Below are positions 1 to 10,878 of a stretch of DNA of 64,000 nt, one piece after another. Position 1 is the stretch's first letter, and every line of letters begins with the position of its first letter. Position numbers and translations under genes: made by a program. A model generated the notes under the pieces. The model saw only the letters and a program-made list of their open reading frames with translations, did no database searches and was not told where the DNA came from. The stretch comes from Alkalimonas amylolytica (lineage in GTDB: Bacteria; Pseudomonadota; Gammaproteobacteria; Enterobacterales; Alteromonadaceae): the NCBI RefSeq assembly GCF_900107845.1, contig NZ_FNRM01000009.1:62001-126000 (forward strand), given 5' to 3'.

Positions 1-1692
1 TTTTATGGCATGGAAGATGCCATCGAACAGATTGTCTCCTACTTAAAACATTCGGCTCAGGGACTGGAAGAAAAGAAACAAATTCTGTACCTGCTTGGCC
101 CGGTCGGTGGTGGTAAGTCCTCACTGGCGGAAAAACTAAAATATTTGATGCAACAAGTGCCTATCTACTACCTGAAAGGCTCACCCGTGTACGACCATCC
201 ACTGTGCCTGTTCGACGCCGATGAAGACGGCCAGTTGCTGGCAGAAGAATTTGGTATACCACGGCGCTATCTATCCACCATTATGTCGCCCTGGGCCAGT
301 AAACGGCTGCATGAGTTCAATGGCGATATCAGCCAGTTCCGTGTCGTTAAACGCCACCCATCCATTTTGAACCAAATTGCGATAGCCAAAACCGAGCCCG
401 GTGATGAAAACAATCAGGACATTTCCGCTTTGGTCGGTAAAGTCGACATTCGTAAACTCGAGCACTTCGCTCAACACGACCCGGATGCTTACAGCTATTC
501 AGGAGCCTTGTGCCGTGCTAATCAAGGCCTGATGGAATTTGTCGAGATGTTCAAAGCGCCAATCAAGGTGCTGCACCCATTACTTACTGCCACTCAGGAA
601 GGCAACTACAACGGGACAGAAGGCCTGGCCGCCCTGCCGTTTGACGGCATGATTCTGGCCCACAGCAATGAGTCGGAATGGCAGACTTTTAAAAACAACA
701 AAAACAACGAGGCTTTCCTCGATCGGGTCTACATTGTGAAAGTGCCTTATTGCCTGCGGGTATCGGAAGAGCAAAACATTTACCACAAGCTGATCGATAA
801 TTCAGAACTGCGTGAAGCTCCGTGCGCCCCAGGGACTTTATCCTCTCTGGCTCAGTTTGTGGTGTTATCACGGTTGAAAGAGCCTGAAAACTCCAGTATC
901 TATTCCAAAATGCGGGTCTATGATGGCGAAAGCCTTAAAGATACCGATCCAAAAGCCAAATCGTATCAGGAGTATCGTGATTATGCCGGTGTCGATGAAG
1001 GCATGACCGGCTTGTCGACCCGTTTTGCGTTTAAAATTCTCTCACGGGTGTTCAACTTCGACTCGACCGAAGTAGCTGCAAACCCGGTGCATTTGTTTTA
1101 TGTACTGGAGCAGCAAATTGAGCGCGAACAGTTTCCGGCTGAAATGTCAGAACGATTGCTGGAACATTTAAAGGGTTATCTAACACCCAAGTATGTTGAG
1201 TTCATTGGTAAAGAGATTCAAACCGCTTATCTCGAGTCTTACTCCGAATATGGGCAGAACATCTTTGACCGCTATGTGATCTATGCCGACTTCTGGATCC
1301 AGGATCAGGAATACCGCGATCCGGAAACCGGACAATTGTTCGACCGGGCAGCGCTGAATGCCGAGCTGGAAAAAATTGAGAAGCCGGCTGGCATTAGCAA
1401 CCCCAAAGACTTCCGCAACGAAATCGTCAACTTTGTGCTAAGAGCCAAAGCAAAGAATAATGGCAAAAATCCGGTTTGGACCAGCTACGAAAAACTCCGT
1501 ACTGTGATTGAGAAGAAAATGTTCTCCAGCACCGAAGAGTTGCTGCCTGTGATTTCGTTCAACGCCAAAACTTCAACCGAAGATCAGAAGAAACATGACG
1601 ATTTTGTCAATCGCATGATGGAGAAAGGCTATACCCGCAAGCAAGTCCGGTTGTTGTCGGAATGGTATTTGCGGGTGCGTAAATCGCAGTAA
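1..1692 (+). CDS. prkA: PrkA family serine protein kinase (5' partial)
   Basis: This is the AAA+-like serine protein kinase of the PrkA/YeaG family, a cytoplasmic enzyme tied to stationary phase and nutrient stress in enterobacteria. The reading frame is open to base 1 (F-Y-G before the first ATG at 10), so the N-terminus is cut by the window edge; about 80 residues are missing if the protein has the usual length near 640. A Walker A loop GPVGGGKSS lies at residues 29-37 counted from the ATG at 10. The C-terminal two thirds follow the family, including the helical PrkA C-terminal domain. It is followed 19 bases later by yeaH and then spoVR on the same strand, the standard three-gene arrangement, which supports a joint role. 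The substrate is not evident from the sequence. Confidence 0.96.
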   Translation, partial: FYGMEDAIEQIVSYLKHSAQGLEEKKQILYLLGPVGGGKSSLAEKLKYLMQQVPIYYLKGSPVYDHPLCLFDADEDGQLLAEEFGIPRRYLSTIMSPWASKRLHEFNGDISQFRVVKRHPSILNQIAIAKTEPGDENNQDISALVGKVDIRKLEHFAQHDPDAYSYSGALCRANQGLMEFVEMFKAPIKVLHPLLTATQEGNYNGTEGLAALPFDGMILAHSNESEWQTFKNNKNNEAFLDRVYIVKVPYCLRVSEEQNIYHKLIDNSELREAPCAPGTLSSLAQFVVLSRLKEPENSSIYSKMRVYDGESLKDTDPKAKSYQEYRDYAGVDEGMTGLSTRFAFKILSRVFNFDSTEVAANPVHLFYVLEQQIEREQFPAEMSERLLEHLKGYLTPKYVEFIGKEIQTAYLESYSEYGQNIFDRYVIYADFWIQDQEYRDPETGQLFDRAALNAELEKIEKPAGISNPKDFRNEIVNFVLRAKAKNNGKNPVWTSYEKLRTVIEKKMFSSTEELLPVISFNAKTSTEDQKKHDDFVNRMMEKGYTRKQVRLLSEWYLRVRKSQ

Positions 1693-1711
1693 AAACGCAA
1701 CCGGAGGCAGT

Positions 1712-2980
1712 ATGGTGCATTTTATTGATCGACGACTCAATGGCAAGAACAAGAGTGCTGTCAACCGACAGCGCTTCTTGCGGCGCTACAAGCAACAGAT
1801 CAAAAAGGCCGTTTCCGATGCGATCAGTAAGCGTAGCGTGACCGATATCGACAGTGGGGAAAGCATTAGCATTCCAGGAAAGGACATTACCGAACCGATG
1901 TTTCACCATGGCAAAGGGGGCCATCGTGAAATTGTGCATCCGGGCAATGATCAGTTCAGCCCTGGCGATCGCATCAAACGGCCGGATGGAGGGGGCGGCC
2001 AGGGCAGTGGCCGCGGTGATGCCAGTGCGGACGGTGAAGGTGAAGATGACTTTGTTTTTTCTATTTCCAAAGATGAGTACCTGGATCTGCTGTTTGAAGA
2101 TCTGGAATTACCCAATCTGAAAAAAAATCAGCTGGATAAACTGACGCAATACAAACAGGTGCGAGCCGGCTACCGGGCTGAAGGGGTGCCAACCAATATC
2201 GATATTGTCCGCTCGCTGCGGGGCTCGCTAGCCCGGCGAATTGCCATGTCGGCTGATAAAAAGCGTGCCTTGAATGAACTGGAAGCGCAGCTAGCGGCTT
2301 TGCAGCAAGAGGCCGTTCCCAATCAACGACAACTGATGCAGCTGGAAGAACAGATTACGCATTTAAAGCAACGCATTGCAGCAGTGCCGTACATCGATAG
2401 TTTTGACTTACGTTATCGAAACTATCAGAAACGGCCAGAGCCGACCAGTAAGGCCGTGATGTTCTGCTTGATGGATGTATCTGGTTCGATGGATCAGGCC
2501 ACCAAAGATATGGCAAAGCGCTTTTACATTCTGCTTTATCTGTTCCTTAGCCGCAGTTACAAAAATGTCGAGGTGGTCTACATTCGTCACCACACGCAGG
2601 CCAAGGAGGTTGATGAACAAGAGTTCTTCTACTCCCAGGAGACTGGTGGCACCATCGTTTCCAGTGCGCTTAAAATGATGCACGACATTGTACGTGAGCG
2701 GTACAACCCGGAAGAGTGGAATATTTACGCCGCTCAAGCCTCGGATGGCGATAACTGGACTGATGATAGCCCGATGTGCCAACAAATTATGCGCAATCAC
2801 ATCCTGCCACTGGTGCGTTATTATGCCTACATTGAAATCAGCACCCGTGCGCATCAAAGCTTGTGGCAACAGTACGAAAGTCTGCTACCGCAATTTGACA
2901 ATTTTGCCATTCAGTCCATTCGGGAACAGGCCGATATTTACCCGGTATTCCGAGAGCTCTTTAAAAAACAAGCAGCTTAG
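1712..2980 (+). CDS. yeaH: YeaH/YhbH family protein (DUF444)
   Basis: This 422-residue protein belongs to the DUF444 family (YeaH in E. coli, YhbH in Bacillus). The N-terminal third is basic and rich in Gly and Asp around residues 85-115, probably disordered. The C-terminal part carries a von Willebrand A-like segment with a DVSGSMD metal-site motif starting at residue 255. A strong ribosome site (GGAGG) lies 5 bases before the ATG. It sits between prkA and spoVR. In enterobacteria yeaG and yeaH act together in the response to nitrogen starvation and stationary phase; the molecular activity is unknown. A kinase/vWA pairing suggests, by inference, that YeaH is a partner or substrate of PrkA. 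Confidence 0.95.
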   Translation: MVHFIDRRLNGKNKSAVNRQRFLRRYKQQIKKAVSDAISKRSVTDIDSGESISIPGKDITEPMFHHGKGGHREIVHPGNDQFSPGDRIKRPDGGGGQGSGRGDASADGEGEDDFVFSISKDEYLDLLFEDLELPNLKKNQLDKLTQYKQVRAGYRAEGVPTNIDIVRSLRGSLARRIAMSADKKRALNELEAQLAALQQEAVPNQRQLMQLEEQITHLKQRIAAVPYIDSFDLRYRNYQKRPEPTSKAVMFCLMDVSGSMDQATKDMAKRFYILLYLFLSRSYKNVEVVYIRHHTQAKEVDEQEFFYSQETGGTIVSSALKMMHDIVRERYNPEEWNIYAAQASDGDNWTDDSPMCQQIMRNHILPLVRYYAYIEISTRAHQSLWQQYESLLPQFDNFAIQSIREQADIYPVFRELFKKQAA

Positions 2981-3000
2981 TTTTTCAGCGGAGGTATATG

Positions 3001-4515
3001 ATGACCAAAGCACAGCGTAAACCAACCCCCTTATCAGATGGGCCGGACTGGACCTTTGAACTGCTGGACGACTATCATCAGCAAATTGCCAGGGTGGCAG
3101 CTCATTATGGGCTGGAGACCTACCCCAACCAAATCGAGGTAATAACTGCCGAGCAAATGATGGATGCCTATTCCAGCATAGGTATGCCTCTGGGTTATAA
3201 TCATTGGTCGTACGGCAAAAAATTTATTCAGACCGAGCAGAATTACAAGCGCGGCTACATGGGGCTGGCCTATGAAATCGTGATCAACTCCAACCCTTGC
3301 ATTGCTTATCTGATGGAAGAAAACACCATCACCATGCAAGCCCTGGTGATGGCCCATGCCAGCTACGGCCACAACTCCTTCTTCAAAAATAACTATTTAT
3401 TCAAGACGTGGACCGATGCCTCGTCCATTATAGATTACCTGTTATTTGCCAAAGACTATGTCAATCGCTGTGAAGAAAAGTATGGGATTGCGGAGGTTGA
3501 GGAAATCCTGGATTCCTGCCATGCCCTGATGAATTACGGAGTCGATCGCTACAAACGACCACAAAAAATTTCGATGGAAGAAGAGCAAAAACGCCAGGAC
3601 GAACGTGAAGCTTACCTGCAATCACAGGTGAATGACTTATGGCGGACTATTCCAACCAAACCAGTCACAGAAACCGAGCATAACAAACGCTTTCCTGCCG
3701 AGCCGCAAGAGAACATTTTGTATTTTATTGAAAAAAATGCGCCTTTATTAAAGCCATGGCAACGTGAACTGGTGCGGATTGTGCGCAAAATCTCGCAATA
3801 CTTTTATCCGCAAAAACAGACCCAGGTCATGAACGAAGGCTGGGCCACCTTTTGGCACTACACCATTTTGCAACATCTGTACGATGAAGGTGTGGTAAGC
3901 GAGCGCTTTATGATAGAGTTCCTGCATACCCATACCAACGTGGTTGCACAGCCGCCTTACAACAGCCCATATTATTCGGGTATCAATCCTTACGCACTTG
4001 GTTTTGCCATGTTTACCGACTTACGTCGTATTTGTGAGCAGCCGACGGCTGAAGATAAAGAATGGTTCCCGGATATCGCTGGTTCAGACTGGCTTGAAAC
4101 TTTGCACTTTGCCATGCAAAACTTCAAGGACGAGAGCTTTATCAGTCAGTACTTATCACCGAAAGTGATCCGCGACTTTCATCTGTTTGCCATTGTTGAT
4201 GACAGCAAAGATCCAAGCCTGGAAGTTGCCGCCATTCATAATCAAGAGGGGTATCAGAGTATTCGCCAGATGTTGTCTGCTCAGTACAACTTAAGCCAGC
4301 TGGAACCCAATATTCAGGTATACAATGTCGATGTTCGTGGCGATCGGTCGTTAACATTACGCTATATACCGCAGCAAAACATCCCGCTGGAAGAAAAGAG
4401 TACAGCAGAAGTCATGAAGCATTTGCACCGATTGTGGGGCTTTCAGGTGAGTCTGGAACAGCAGCAAGACGATGGCGTCATTCGGGAGCTATGCCGCTGC
4501 CCTGCTGCGTCATGA
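3001..4515 (+). CDS. SpoVR family protein (YcgB-like)
   Basis: This protein of about 504 residues matches the SpoVR/YcgB family, whose Bacillus member affects spore cortex formation; the role in non-spore-formers is not established. Two ATG codons are adjacent (2998 and 3001). The GGAGG ribosome site ends at 2994, so the second ATG has the better spacing (6 bases). The sequence has the aromatic, His- and Glu-rich helical core of the family, for example NEGWATFWHYTIL near residue 280. It is the last gene of the prkA-yeaH-spoVR operon, 20 bases after yeaH. Its 3' end overlaps the convergent diguanylate cyclase gene by 6 bases, so no separate terminator fits between them. Confidence 0.94.
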   Translation: MTKAQRKPTPLSDGPDWTFELLDDYHQQIARVAAHYGLETYPNQIEVITAEQMMDAYSSIGMPLGYNHWSYGKKFIQTEQNYKRGYMGLAYEIVINSNPCIAYLMEENTITMQALVMAHASYGHNSFFKNNYLFKTWTDASSIIDYLLFAKDYVNRCEEKYGIAEVEEILDSCHALMNYGVDRYKRPQKISMEEEQKRQDEREAYLQSQVNDLWRTIPTKPVTETEHNKRFPAEPQENILYFIEKNAPLLKPWQRELVRIVRKISQYFYPQKQTQVMNEGWATFWHYTILQHLYDEGVVSERFMIEFLHTHTNVVAQPPYNSPYYSGINPYALGFAMFTDLRRICEQPTAEDKEWFPDIAGSDWLETLHFAMQNFKDESFISQYLSPKVIRDFHLFAIVDDSKDPSLEVAAIHNQEGYQSIRQMLSAQYNLSQLEPNIQVYNVDVRGDRSLTLRYIPQQNIPLEEKSTAEVMKHLHRLWGFQVSLEQQQDDGVIRELCRCPAAS

Positions 4516-5496
4516 GGTTTCAGGCTCTTCAGAGGGCATGCTGCTTGCCAATGTAACACGGTTACGGCCATTCGCTTTCGAAAAATACAAGGCTTTATCG
4601 GCTTGCTCTATCCACTGACGATGGTTTTCCATCGATCTGGCTGACTCTGCAATACCGATACTCACCGAGCATTGAATGCTCATCTCATGATGCCGTATCG
4701 GTGTTTTTTCCACCGACTTACGCAGCCGCTCAGCAAAATACATGGCCTGCGCTTCGGGCGTATCCACTAAAAGCACAGCAAACTCTTCACCACCATAACG
4801 GCCGGCAATGTCGGTTTCACGCAGATTTTTTTTCACCAGCTTGGCAATTTCCCGGATCACTTCATCGCCAGCAGCATGACCATAATCATCGTTAACGCGT
4901 TTGAAGTGATCAATGTCGATCATCAATAAGCTACTGACATGTTGATGCCGCTGAATACGCTTGTACTCTTGCACCAAAGTATTTTCCCAACTGCCGCGGT
5001 TGTGCAACTGAGTCAAAAAATCAGTTTTCGAAAGCTGATGCAAACGATGATTCATCGACTCCAGCTCCAGCCGGCTGACAGCCACATCGGTGACATCGTA
5101 AATAATCAGACACAAGTTCGTCACTTCTCCACGGGTGTTGGTGAGTGGAAAAATAGTACTGTTTTGGTACATGAAATCAGCAGAACCAGTGATAGGACGG
5201 TAATTACGAAATTTAAAAATATAAGGGCGCTGCTCCCAGATAGTAAAAGCACGATTTTTTAGTAGTAATACTGGGTCACACTTTCTGCGCAGCCAGTCTT
5301 CATCAATTTCCGGAAATAAATCAAATAAGTAACGATCACGCACCTGGCGAGGACTTAAGCCGCTGTGACTTTCCATAAAGCCATTCCAGACCTGGATACG
5401 ATAATCACAGTTCAGGACCACTAAGCCGACGTCCACGGTTTGAAACATGTCCATCAGCCAGTGGATTTCTGAAACTTCAACCTGTGCATCTGACAT
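4510..5496 (-). CDS. PAS domain diguanylate cyclase
   Basis: This 328-residue soluble protein makes cyclic di-GMP from two GTP. A PAS-type sensor region covers roughly residues 12-140 and a GGDEF domain residues 155-320. The active-site motif is GGEEF at 235-239. The inhibitory-site motif RETD at 226-229 is followed by exactly five residues before the GG, so product feedback inhibition is expected. No membrane segment or signal peptide is visible, so it probably senses a cytoplasmic cue or takes input from its partner. It lies 2 bases downstream of the receiver-CheC gene on the same strand, and translation is probably coupled. No EAL domain is present. Family assignment is firm; the sensed signal is unknown. 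Confidence 0.95.
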   Translation of the reverse strand: MSDAQVEVSEIHWLMDMFQTVDVGLVVLNCDYRIQVWNGFMESHSGLSPRQVRDRYLFDLFPEIDEDWLRRKCDPVLLLKNRAFTIWEQRPYIFKFRNYRPITGSADFMYQNSTIFPLTNTRGEVTNLCLIIYDVTDVAVSRLELESMNHRLHQLSKTDFLTQLHNRGSWENTLVQEYKRIQRHQHVSSLLMIDIDHFKRVNDDYGHAAGDEVIREIAKLVKKNLRETDIAGRYGGEEFAVLLVDTPEAQAMYFAERLRKSVEKTPIRHHEMSIQCSVSIGIAESARSMENHRQWIEQADKALYFSKANGRNRVTLASSMPSEEPETS

Positions 5497-5498
5497 AA

Positions 5499-6515
5499 CT
5501 AATCTTCCAGTAAGAACGCGACTTTGTGTTTCATTGTTTTCAGGCTGTCCTCGGTAAACAGCAACAACAGATCACACATGATGTTGTAGTTTTCAATGCC
5601 GTAACTGATTTCAATCGCTAGAGTTTTGCGCCAGCGACCAGAGTTGGCTTTAATCAGCTCACTGACTGCGGCATGTTGACCAAGCACCACAGGATGCCCC
5701 TGGCTAAAACCCATATCCAATTGTTCAGACAACCCTTTTAATACCGAACCTATTAAGATATTAGCAATGTCCATCAGCAGCTCTAACTCGACCTGATGCG
5801 TCAATTTGCCGTGGTAATTCATCAGCCGGGCAATGTCTTTAAAACTGGAGTCGGTCAGGATAAGCAGCGCCTCTCCGGATACTCCGCCGCCAATAAAGCC
5901 CTGACACACAGCTGAGGTACTGCTTTCATCTTCGACCGACGCCAGTGCCATGTGCAGCTCACTAACTTCGATTAAATTAACATTGGGAATAGGCAGCTTA
6001 ACAAAAACATTAAGCAAACGAGCCAACAAATCTCCGGCCTGCCCCATCGCCACATTGGTGATTTCCTGAAACACATCTCTTAGTTCAGCATCCACTTCTA
6101 CCGTCTGCAGTATAGGCTGCGCAGATGCCTTCGCTTCTGGGTTCGACTTGCGCTCTGAAGCCACAGTATCAAGTAAGGCAGCTATCTTGCTGGCATCAAC
6201 CGGTTTCTTTACAAAATCAACAGCCCCCAATTGCATGACCCGCTCGTAAGCTTCTGGTTGCACATCACCGGAGACCACAATGACCCGAATACTAGATTGT
6301 GTTTCTTTTAATGCTGAAAGCACCTGATAGCCATCCAGGATAGGCATATTCAGATCCAAAAAAAGTAGATCAATTGCATTGGTCTTAATTAATTGCAGTG
6401 CTTCAGCGCCATGGGCCGCAAAATGGATCGCACTCTGCCAACTCTCTGGCAAACAGCGCGCCATTTGCTTTCTAGCCAGGTTGGAATCATCGCAAATTAG
6501 CACCGCAGGGATCAT
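5499..6515 (-). CDS. Response regulator with CheC/CheX-like output domain
   Basis: This 338-residue protein has an N-terminal receiver domain (about 1-120) with the acidic pocket D9-D10, phospho-acceptor D54, S82 and K104 followed by Pro. The C-terminal part (about 140-330) resembles the CheC/CheX/FliY phosphatase fold. One helix reads DVFQEITNVAMGQAG, matching the E-x2-N signature; a second repeat has DIAN in the same place. CheC-type proteins remove phosphate from CheY. A receiver joined to such a domain may act on its own phosphate or on other receivers; that is inference. It is co-transcribed with the PAS-GGDEF gene 2 bases downstream. The divergent neighbour is the peroxidase gene at 6633. 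No histidine kinase is adjacent, so the phosphodonor is encoded elsewhere. Confidence 0.9.
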   Translation of the reverse strand: MIPAVLICDDSNLARKQMARCLPESWQSAIHFAAHGAEALQLIKTNAIDLLFLDLNMPILDGYQVLSALKETQSSIRVIVVSGDVQPEAYERVMQLGAVDFVKKPVDASKIAALLDTVASERKSNPEAKASAQPILQTVEVDAELRDVFQEITNVAMGQAGDLLARLLNVFVKLPIPNVNLIEVSELHMALASVEDESSTSAVCQGFIGGGVSGEALLILTDSSFKDIARLMNYHGKLTHQVELELLMDIANILIGSVLKGLSEQLDMGFSQGHPVVLGQHAAVSELIKANSGRWRKTLAIEISYGIENYNIMCDLLLLFTEDSLKTMKHKVAFLLED

Positions 6516-6632
6516 AGGCTGTTCATTTTTATCTGTGTTTGTTTATAGTTTATACGCTCACTCTGTAAATAGCCATCATGAGACAGATGGTTCTGTGTTA
6601 GGCTAGCTCTTTACTGCTACGAGGTACCTTGA

Positions 6633-7244
6633 ATGAAAATAACTTTATCTCAATTCTGTACCCTAATTGGTGGCGTCGCACTGAGTAGCGCTGCTTTTAG
6701 TATCGATTTAACGGCGCAGCTTCCAACCCGACTCAGTGATATTCGGGCTGGGCAACAGCTGGTAGAACTGCAAGGTCATCCGATTGAGCTTGGTCAGCAA
6801 GCACCCGAATTTCGGGTAGTCGACCAACAATTTAAGGCCGTTTCTTTGCAGGACTTTGCCGGAAAACCAGTTTTGATCAGCGTAGTTCCCAGTGTAGATA
6901 CAGGCACTTGTTCGCTGCAAACCAAGCGTTTTAATGAGGAGGTTTCCAGACTTCCTGCGGACGTGGTGATGCTCACCATCAGCACAGACTTGCCTTTTGC
7001 CCAAAGACGCTTTTGTGAACAGGAAGCCGTCGACCAGTTGCAGGTATTATCCGATGCTGTCTGGCGTGATTTTGGCAGCAATTATGGTTTATTGATTAAG
7101 GATATGGGTTTGCTCGCTCGAACGGTGCTGTTGATCGATCGTAACGGTGTGATCCGTTATATTCAGCAAGTCAAGTCACTGGCAAACGAACCGGACTATC
7201 AAGATGCATTGGATGCCCTGGCAAAAATGCTGGCGGACAGCTAG
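6633..7244 (+). CDS. tpx: Thiol peroxidase with N-terminal export signal
   Basis: This 203-residue protein is a thiol peroxidase (Tpx, atypical two-Cys peroxiredoxin), which reduces hydrogen peroxide and alkyl hydroperoxides using thioredoxin-like reductants. The peroxidatic cysteine is C93 in SVDTGTC and the resolving cysteine is C128 in LPFAQRRFC. It is about 35 residues longer than the 168-residue E. coli protein. The extra N-terminus (K2, hydrophobic stretch at about 8-22, possible cleavage after AFS) looks like a signal peptide, so a periplasmic site is likely. The ATG follows GAGG by 8 bases. It is monocistronic: the gene upstream is divergent and a hairpin terminator follows at 7270-7301. 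Confidence 0.93.
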   Translation: MKITLSQFCTLIGGVALSSAAFSIDLTAQLPTRLSDIRAGQQLVELQGHPIELGQQAPEFRVVDQQFKAVSLQDFAGKPVLISVVPSVDTGTCSLQTKRFNEEVSRLPADVVMLTISTDLPFAQRRFCEQEAVDQLQVLSDAVWRDFGSNYGLLIKDMGLLARTVLLIDRNGVIRYIQQVKSLANEPDYQDALDALAKMLADS

Positions 7245-7269
7245 GCAGTAAAAAGCAACGCCATACAAA

Positions 7270-7301
7270 AGCAAAAGCGATGCCATAGCATCGCTTTTGC
7301 T
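7270..7301. terminator. Bidirectional hairpin terminator between tpx and adk
   Basis: A perfect 14-base inverted repeat (AGCAAAAGCGATGC and its complement) surrounds a CATA loop. It lies 25 bases after the tpx stop and 15 bases beyond the adk stop on the other strand. The arms are A-rich and T-rich at the ends, so it can serve both convergent genes. Confidence 0.8.
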
Positions 7302-7316
7302 ATCAGACGCTATGGT

Positions 7317-7970
<654 letters not shown>

Positions 7971-8121
7971 TCATGTGTTCTAAATTTTTCAAATATGGAC
8001 GGTCCGGATCTTTACACAATGATGGCATTGAAACAAGAATTTTGTCCGCATCAAACAGGTTGCAGCGGTGATCTCAGTCTTTAGTATAAGCGTTTGCCCA
8101 ACCTGTGGCTGCACCCTATAA

Positions 8122-8151
8122 AAAAACACCAGCTGCTTAGCTGGTGTTTTT
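8122..8151 (-). terminator. Intrinsic terminator after htpG
   Basis: A 12-base inverted repeat (AAAAACACCAGC and its complement) with a six-base loop lies about 45 bases past the htpG stop. On the minus strand the stem runs into a U-tract. Its stem sequence is nearly the same as that of the terminator at 21354-21379. Confidence 0.8.
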
Positions 8152-8196
8152 ATCAAGGTGCATAGACTTTAGTCGCGCCTTGCAGAAATGCTGCTT

Positions 8197-10119
8197 TTAC
8201 TTTGTTAACGACAGCAACAGCTTGTTCAGCCGGCCTACAAAGGTAGCCGGATTCTTCAAGCTGCCCCGCTCTGCCAGCAAAGCCTGTTCAAGCAGGACTT
8301 CCGCCCACTCTTTGAAACGACTTTCATCCTGCTCATCAGCGATGTGCTTCACCAGCTCATGCTCTGGGTTTATTTCAAAAATCGGTTTTACTTCCGGCAC
8401 TTTTTGACCAACCGACTCCATCAGCTTCATCATTTGCGTGCTCATATCGAACTCGTCGGTTACCACGCAAGCCGGGCTGTCGGTTAAACGATGACTGACT
8501 TTAACTTCTTTCACCTGCTCACCCAAAGCTGCTTTAAAGCGATCAACCGTGCTGGCAAAGGCTTCTTCCGATTGCTTTTGCGCTGCTTTATCGGCTTCAT
8601 CATCCAATTTGGATAAATCCAGTCCCCCTTTGGCGACTGAACGGAACTTCTTCTGTTCAAACTCAGTAAGATGCTGCATCAACCACTCATCGATGCGATC
8701 CGATAGCAACAAAACTTCGATGCCTTTCTTGCGGAAAACTTCCAGGTGCGGGCTGTGCTTGGCCGCTGCATAGTTATCAGCCACCAGGAAATAGATCTCT
8801 TCCTGACCTTCTTTCATTCGTCCCAGGTAGTCGCTGAGGGAAACATTCTGGCTGCTATCGTCATTGTGGGTAGAGGCGAAGCGTAATAGAGCAGCAATTT
8901 TCTCTTTGTTGGCAAAGTCTTCCGCCGGGCCTTCTTTCAGCACCTGACCAAACTCAGTCCAAAATTGCTGGTATTGCTCAACATCTTTCGCCAGTTTTTC
9001 CAGCATCTTCAGCGCCCGACTGGTACAACCTTTACGCAATGCCTGAGTGGCTTTGGTATCTTGCAGAATTTCGCGCGAGACGTTCAGCGGCAAATCGTTG
9101 GAATCGAGCAAGCCTTTGAAAAAACGGAGATAGCTCGGCATAAACTCTTCAGCATCGTCCATGATAAAGACGCGCTGCACATACAACTTTAAACCATGGC
9201 GAGCTTCGCGGTTCCATAAATCAAAGGGCGCTTTTTTCGGAATATACAGCAAGCTGGTATAGTTATTAGTACCTTCCACCTTATTGTGACTCCAGCTCAT
9301 GGGCTCGGTCCAGTCATGAGAGATATGCTTATAGAATTCTTGGTACTCTTCGTCGCTGATGTCCGATTTATCGCGAGTCCAGAGCGCTGTGGCTTTGTTA
9401 ATCGCTTGCCACTGTCCAGGTACTGCCGGAATAGTCTCTTCGTCGGTTTCACCCTTTTGCTCTGGCTGTTCATCCTGCCACATTTCAACCGGGATGCTGA
9501 TGTGATCGGAGTACTTGGTAATGACAGACTGCACGCGGTATTTTTCCAGGAACTCTTCTTCACCTTCGCGCAGATGCAAAATAATATCGGTACCACGCCC
9601 CTCTTTTTTACATGACGCCAGGCTGTACTCCCCTTCACCAGCCGACTCCCATTCCACCGCTTGATCAGCAGCTGCACCGGCTTTTAAGCTACGAACCGTG
9701 ACTTTGTCTGCCACGATAAAAGCGGAATAAAAACCGACGCCAAATTGACCAATCAGCGTGGCATCTTTGCTCTGATCGCCGGATAATTGCGAGAAAAACT
9801 CTTTGGTACCGGACTTGGCAATGGTGCCCAGGTTGTCTTTTACTTCCTGCTCGGTCATACCGATGCCGTTGTCGCTGATGGTCAGAGTTTTCGCCTCTTT
9901 ATCCATACTGATACGAACCCGCAACTCGCCATCATCGCCATACAAACCAGGCTCGGATAAAGCCAGAAAACGCAACTTATCCGCAGCATCGGATGCGTTG
10001 GATACCAGCTCACGCAGAAAAATTTCTTTATTGGAATACAGCGAGTGGATCATCAGGTGAAGTAACTGCTTTACCTCGGCCTGAAAGCCATGCGTTTGCT
10101 TATTTGCGGTCTCAGCCAT
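8197..10119 (-). CDS. htpG: HSP90-family molecular chaperone HtpG
   Basis: HtpG is the bacterial Hsp90, an ATP-driven dimeric chaperone in the cytoplasm. The GHKL ATPase motifs appear in order: [29 protein letters not shown] and [11 protein letters not shown]. Middle and C-terminal dimerisation domains follow, giving 640 residues against 624 in E. coli. The frame opens further upstream at 10188, but the ATG at 10119 begins the conserved [16 protein letters not shown] and has an AGAGGA ribosome site, so it is chosen. The leader between the promoter at 10231-10259 and the ATG contains two GC-rich hairpins, including a GCCGG/CCGGC stem at 10201-10215. Expression from the sigma-32 type promoter just after recR is expected. 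Confidence 0.98.
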   Translation of the reverse strand: MAETANKQTHGFQAEVKQLLHLMIHSLYSNKEIFLRELVSNASDAADKLRFLALSEPGLYGDDGELRVRISMDKEAKTLTISDNGIGMTEQEVKDNLGTIAKSGTKEFFSQLSGDQSKDATLIGQFGVGFYSAFIVADKVTVRSLKAGAAADQAVEWESAGEGEYSLASCKKEGRGTDIILHLREGEEEFLEKYRVQSVITKYSDHISIPVEMWQDEQPEQKGETDEETIPAVPGQWQAINKATALWTRDKSDISDEEYQEFYKHISHDWTEPMSWSHNKVEGTNNYTSLLYIPKKAPFDLWNREARHGLKLYVQRVFIMDDAEEFMPSYLRFFKGLLDSNDLPLNVSREILQDTKATQALRKGCTSRALKMLEKLAKDVEQYQQFWTEFGQVLKEGPAEDFANKEKIAALLRFASTHNDDSSQNVSLSDYLGRMKEGQEEIYFLVADNYAAAKHSPHLEVFRKKGIEVLLLSDRIDEWLMQHLTEFEQKKFRSVAKGGLDLSKLDDEADKAAQKQSEEAFASTVDRFKAALGEQVKEVKVSHRLTDSPACVVTDEFDMSTQMMKLMESVGQKVPEVKPIFEINPEHELVKHIADEQDESRFKEWAEVLLEQALLAERGSLKNPATFVGRLNKLLLSLTK

Positions 10120-10230
10120 AGCAACAAAATCCTCTTTAATGATGTAATGAATAGATACTGCTTGCCGCAGCCAGCGCCATGCCAGCAAGCGTTAAGCAAT
10201 GCCGGACCAGCCGGCGTTAGGATGTTGTTT

Positions 10231-10259
10231 ATATGGGGAGGAAAGCTGAGAATTTCAAG
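10231..10259 (-). promoter_or_regulatory. Sigma-32 (heat-shock) promoter of htpG
   Basis: On the minus strand CTTGAAA (10259-10253) is followed after 14 bases by CCCCATAT (10238-10231). Both boxes match the sigma-32 consensus CTTGAAA / CCCCATNT with permitted spacing. The site begins 3 bases beyond the recR stop codon and lies 111 bases upstream of the htpG ATG. The match is seen directly; use by RpoH is established for htpG in E. coli and inferred here. Confidence 0.85.
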
Positions 10260-10261
10260 CG

Positions 10262-10864
10262 TTAGAAACGTTTTCGGCCACTAAAGGCATGAGACAAAGT
10301 CGAGCCATCCAGATATTCCAGCTCACCACCAACTGGCACACCCTGCGCCAAACGGGACACACTGATCTGCTGCCGATGACACAATTCAGCAATATAGTAA
10401 GCCGTTGCCTCCCCCTCCATGGTAGGGTTGGTCGCGAGAATAACTTCTTCGACGTCCCCTTTCGCCAACTGCTGCTCCAGACGATCCAGCCCCAGCTCGG
10501 CCGGGCCAATGCCATCCAGTGGCGACAGTTGGCCCATCAATACGAAGTAGCGGCCATCAAACTGACCGGTTTGCTCTATTGCCTGCAAGTCTGCCGAAGA
10601 GCCAACCACACAAAGCAAAGACGACTGACTGCGGGATGGATCACTACAGATAGCACAGAGTTCCTGCTCGGAAAAAGTACGGCAACTCTGGCATTGGCCA
10701 ATATGCTCCATCGCATGCAGCAAGGCTGTACCCAGTTTTCGGCCACCTTCCCGGTTGCGCTCCAACAGTTGGAATGCCATGCGCTGGGCTGTTTTAGGCC
10801 CAACCCCAGGCAGCGCTTTTAACGCATCAATCAGTTGCTGCAGCAAAGGCGTATTGGCAGTCAT
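10262..10864 (-). CDS. recR: Recombination mediator RecR
   Basis: RecR works with RecF and RecO to load RecA at single-strand gaps. The 200-residue protein has the helix-hairpin-helix [13 protein letters not shown] at about 18-30, a C4 zinc finger (CQSC and CAIC in residues 57-72), and a Toprim domain that includes the [14 protein letters not shown] segment. Its length matches E. coli RecR (201). The ATG lies 14 bases downstream of the ybaB stop, consistent with one dnaX-ybaB-recR transcript. Confidence 0.97.
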   Translation of the reverse strand: MTANTPLLQQLIDALKALPGVGPKTAQRMAFQLLERNREGGRKLGTALLHAMEHIGQCQSCRTFSEQELCAICSDPSRSQSSLLCVVGSSADLQAIEQTGQFDGRYFVLMGQLSPLDGIGPAELGLDRLEQQLAKGDVEEVILATNPTMEGEATAYYIAELCHRQQISVSRLAQGVPVGGELEYLDGSTLSHAFSGRKRF

Positions 10865-10878
10865 AGGAGTTGCTTAGC

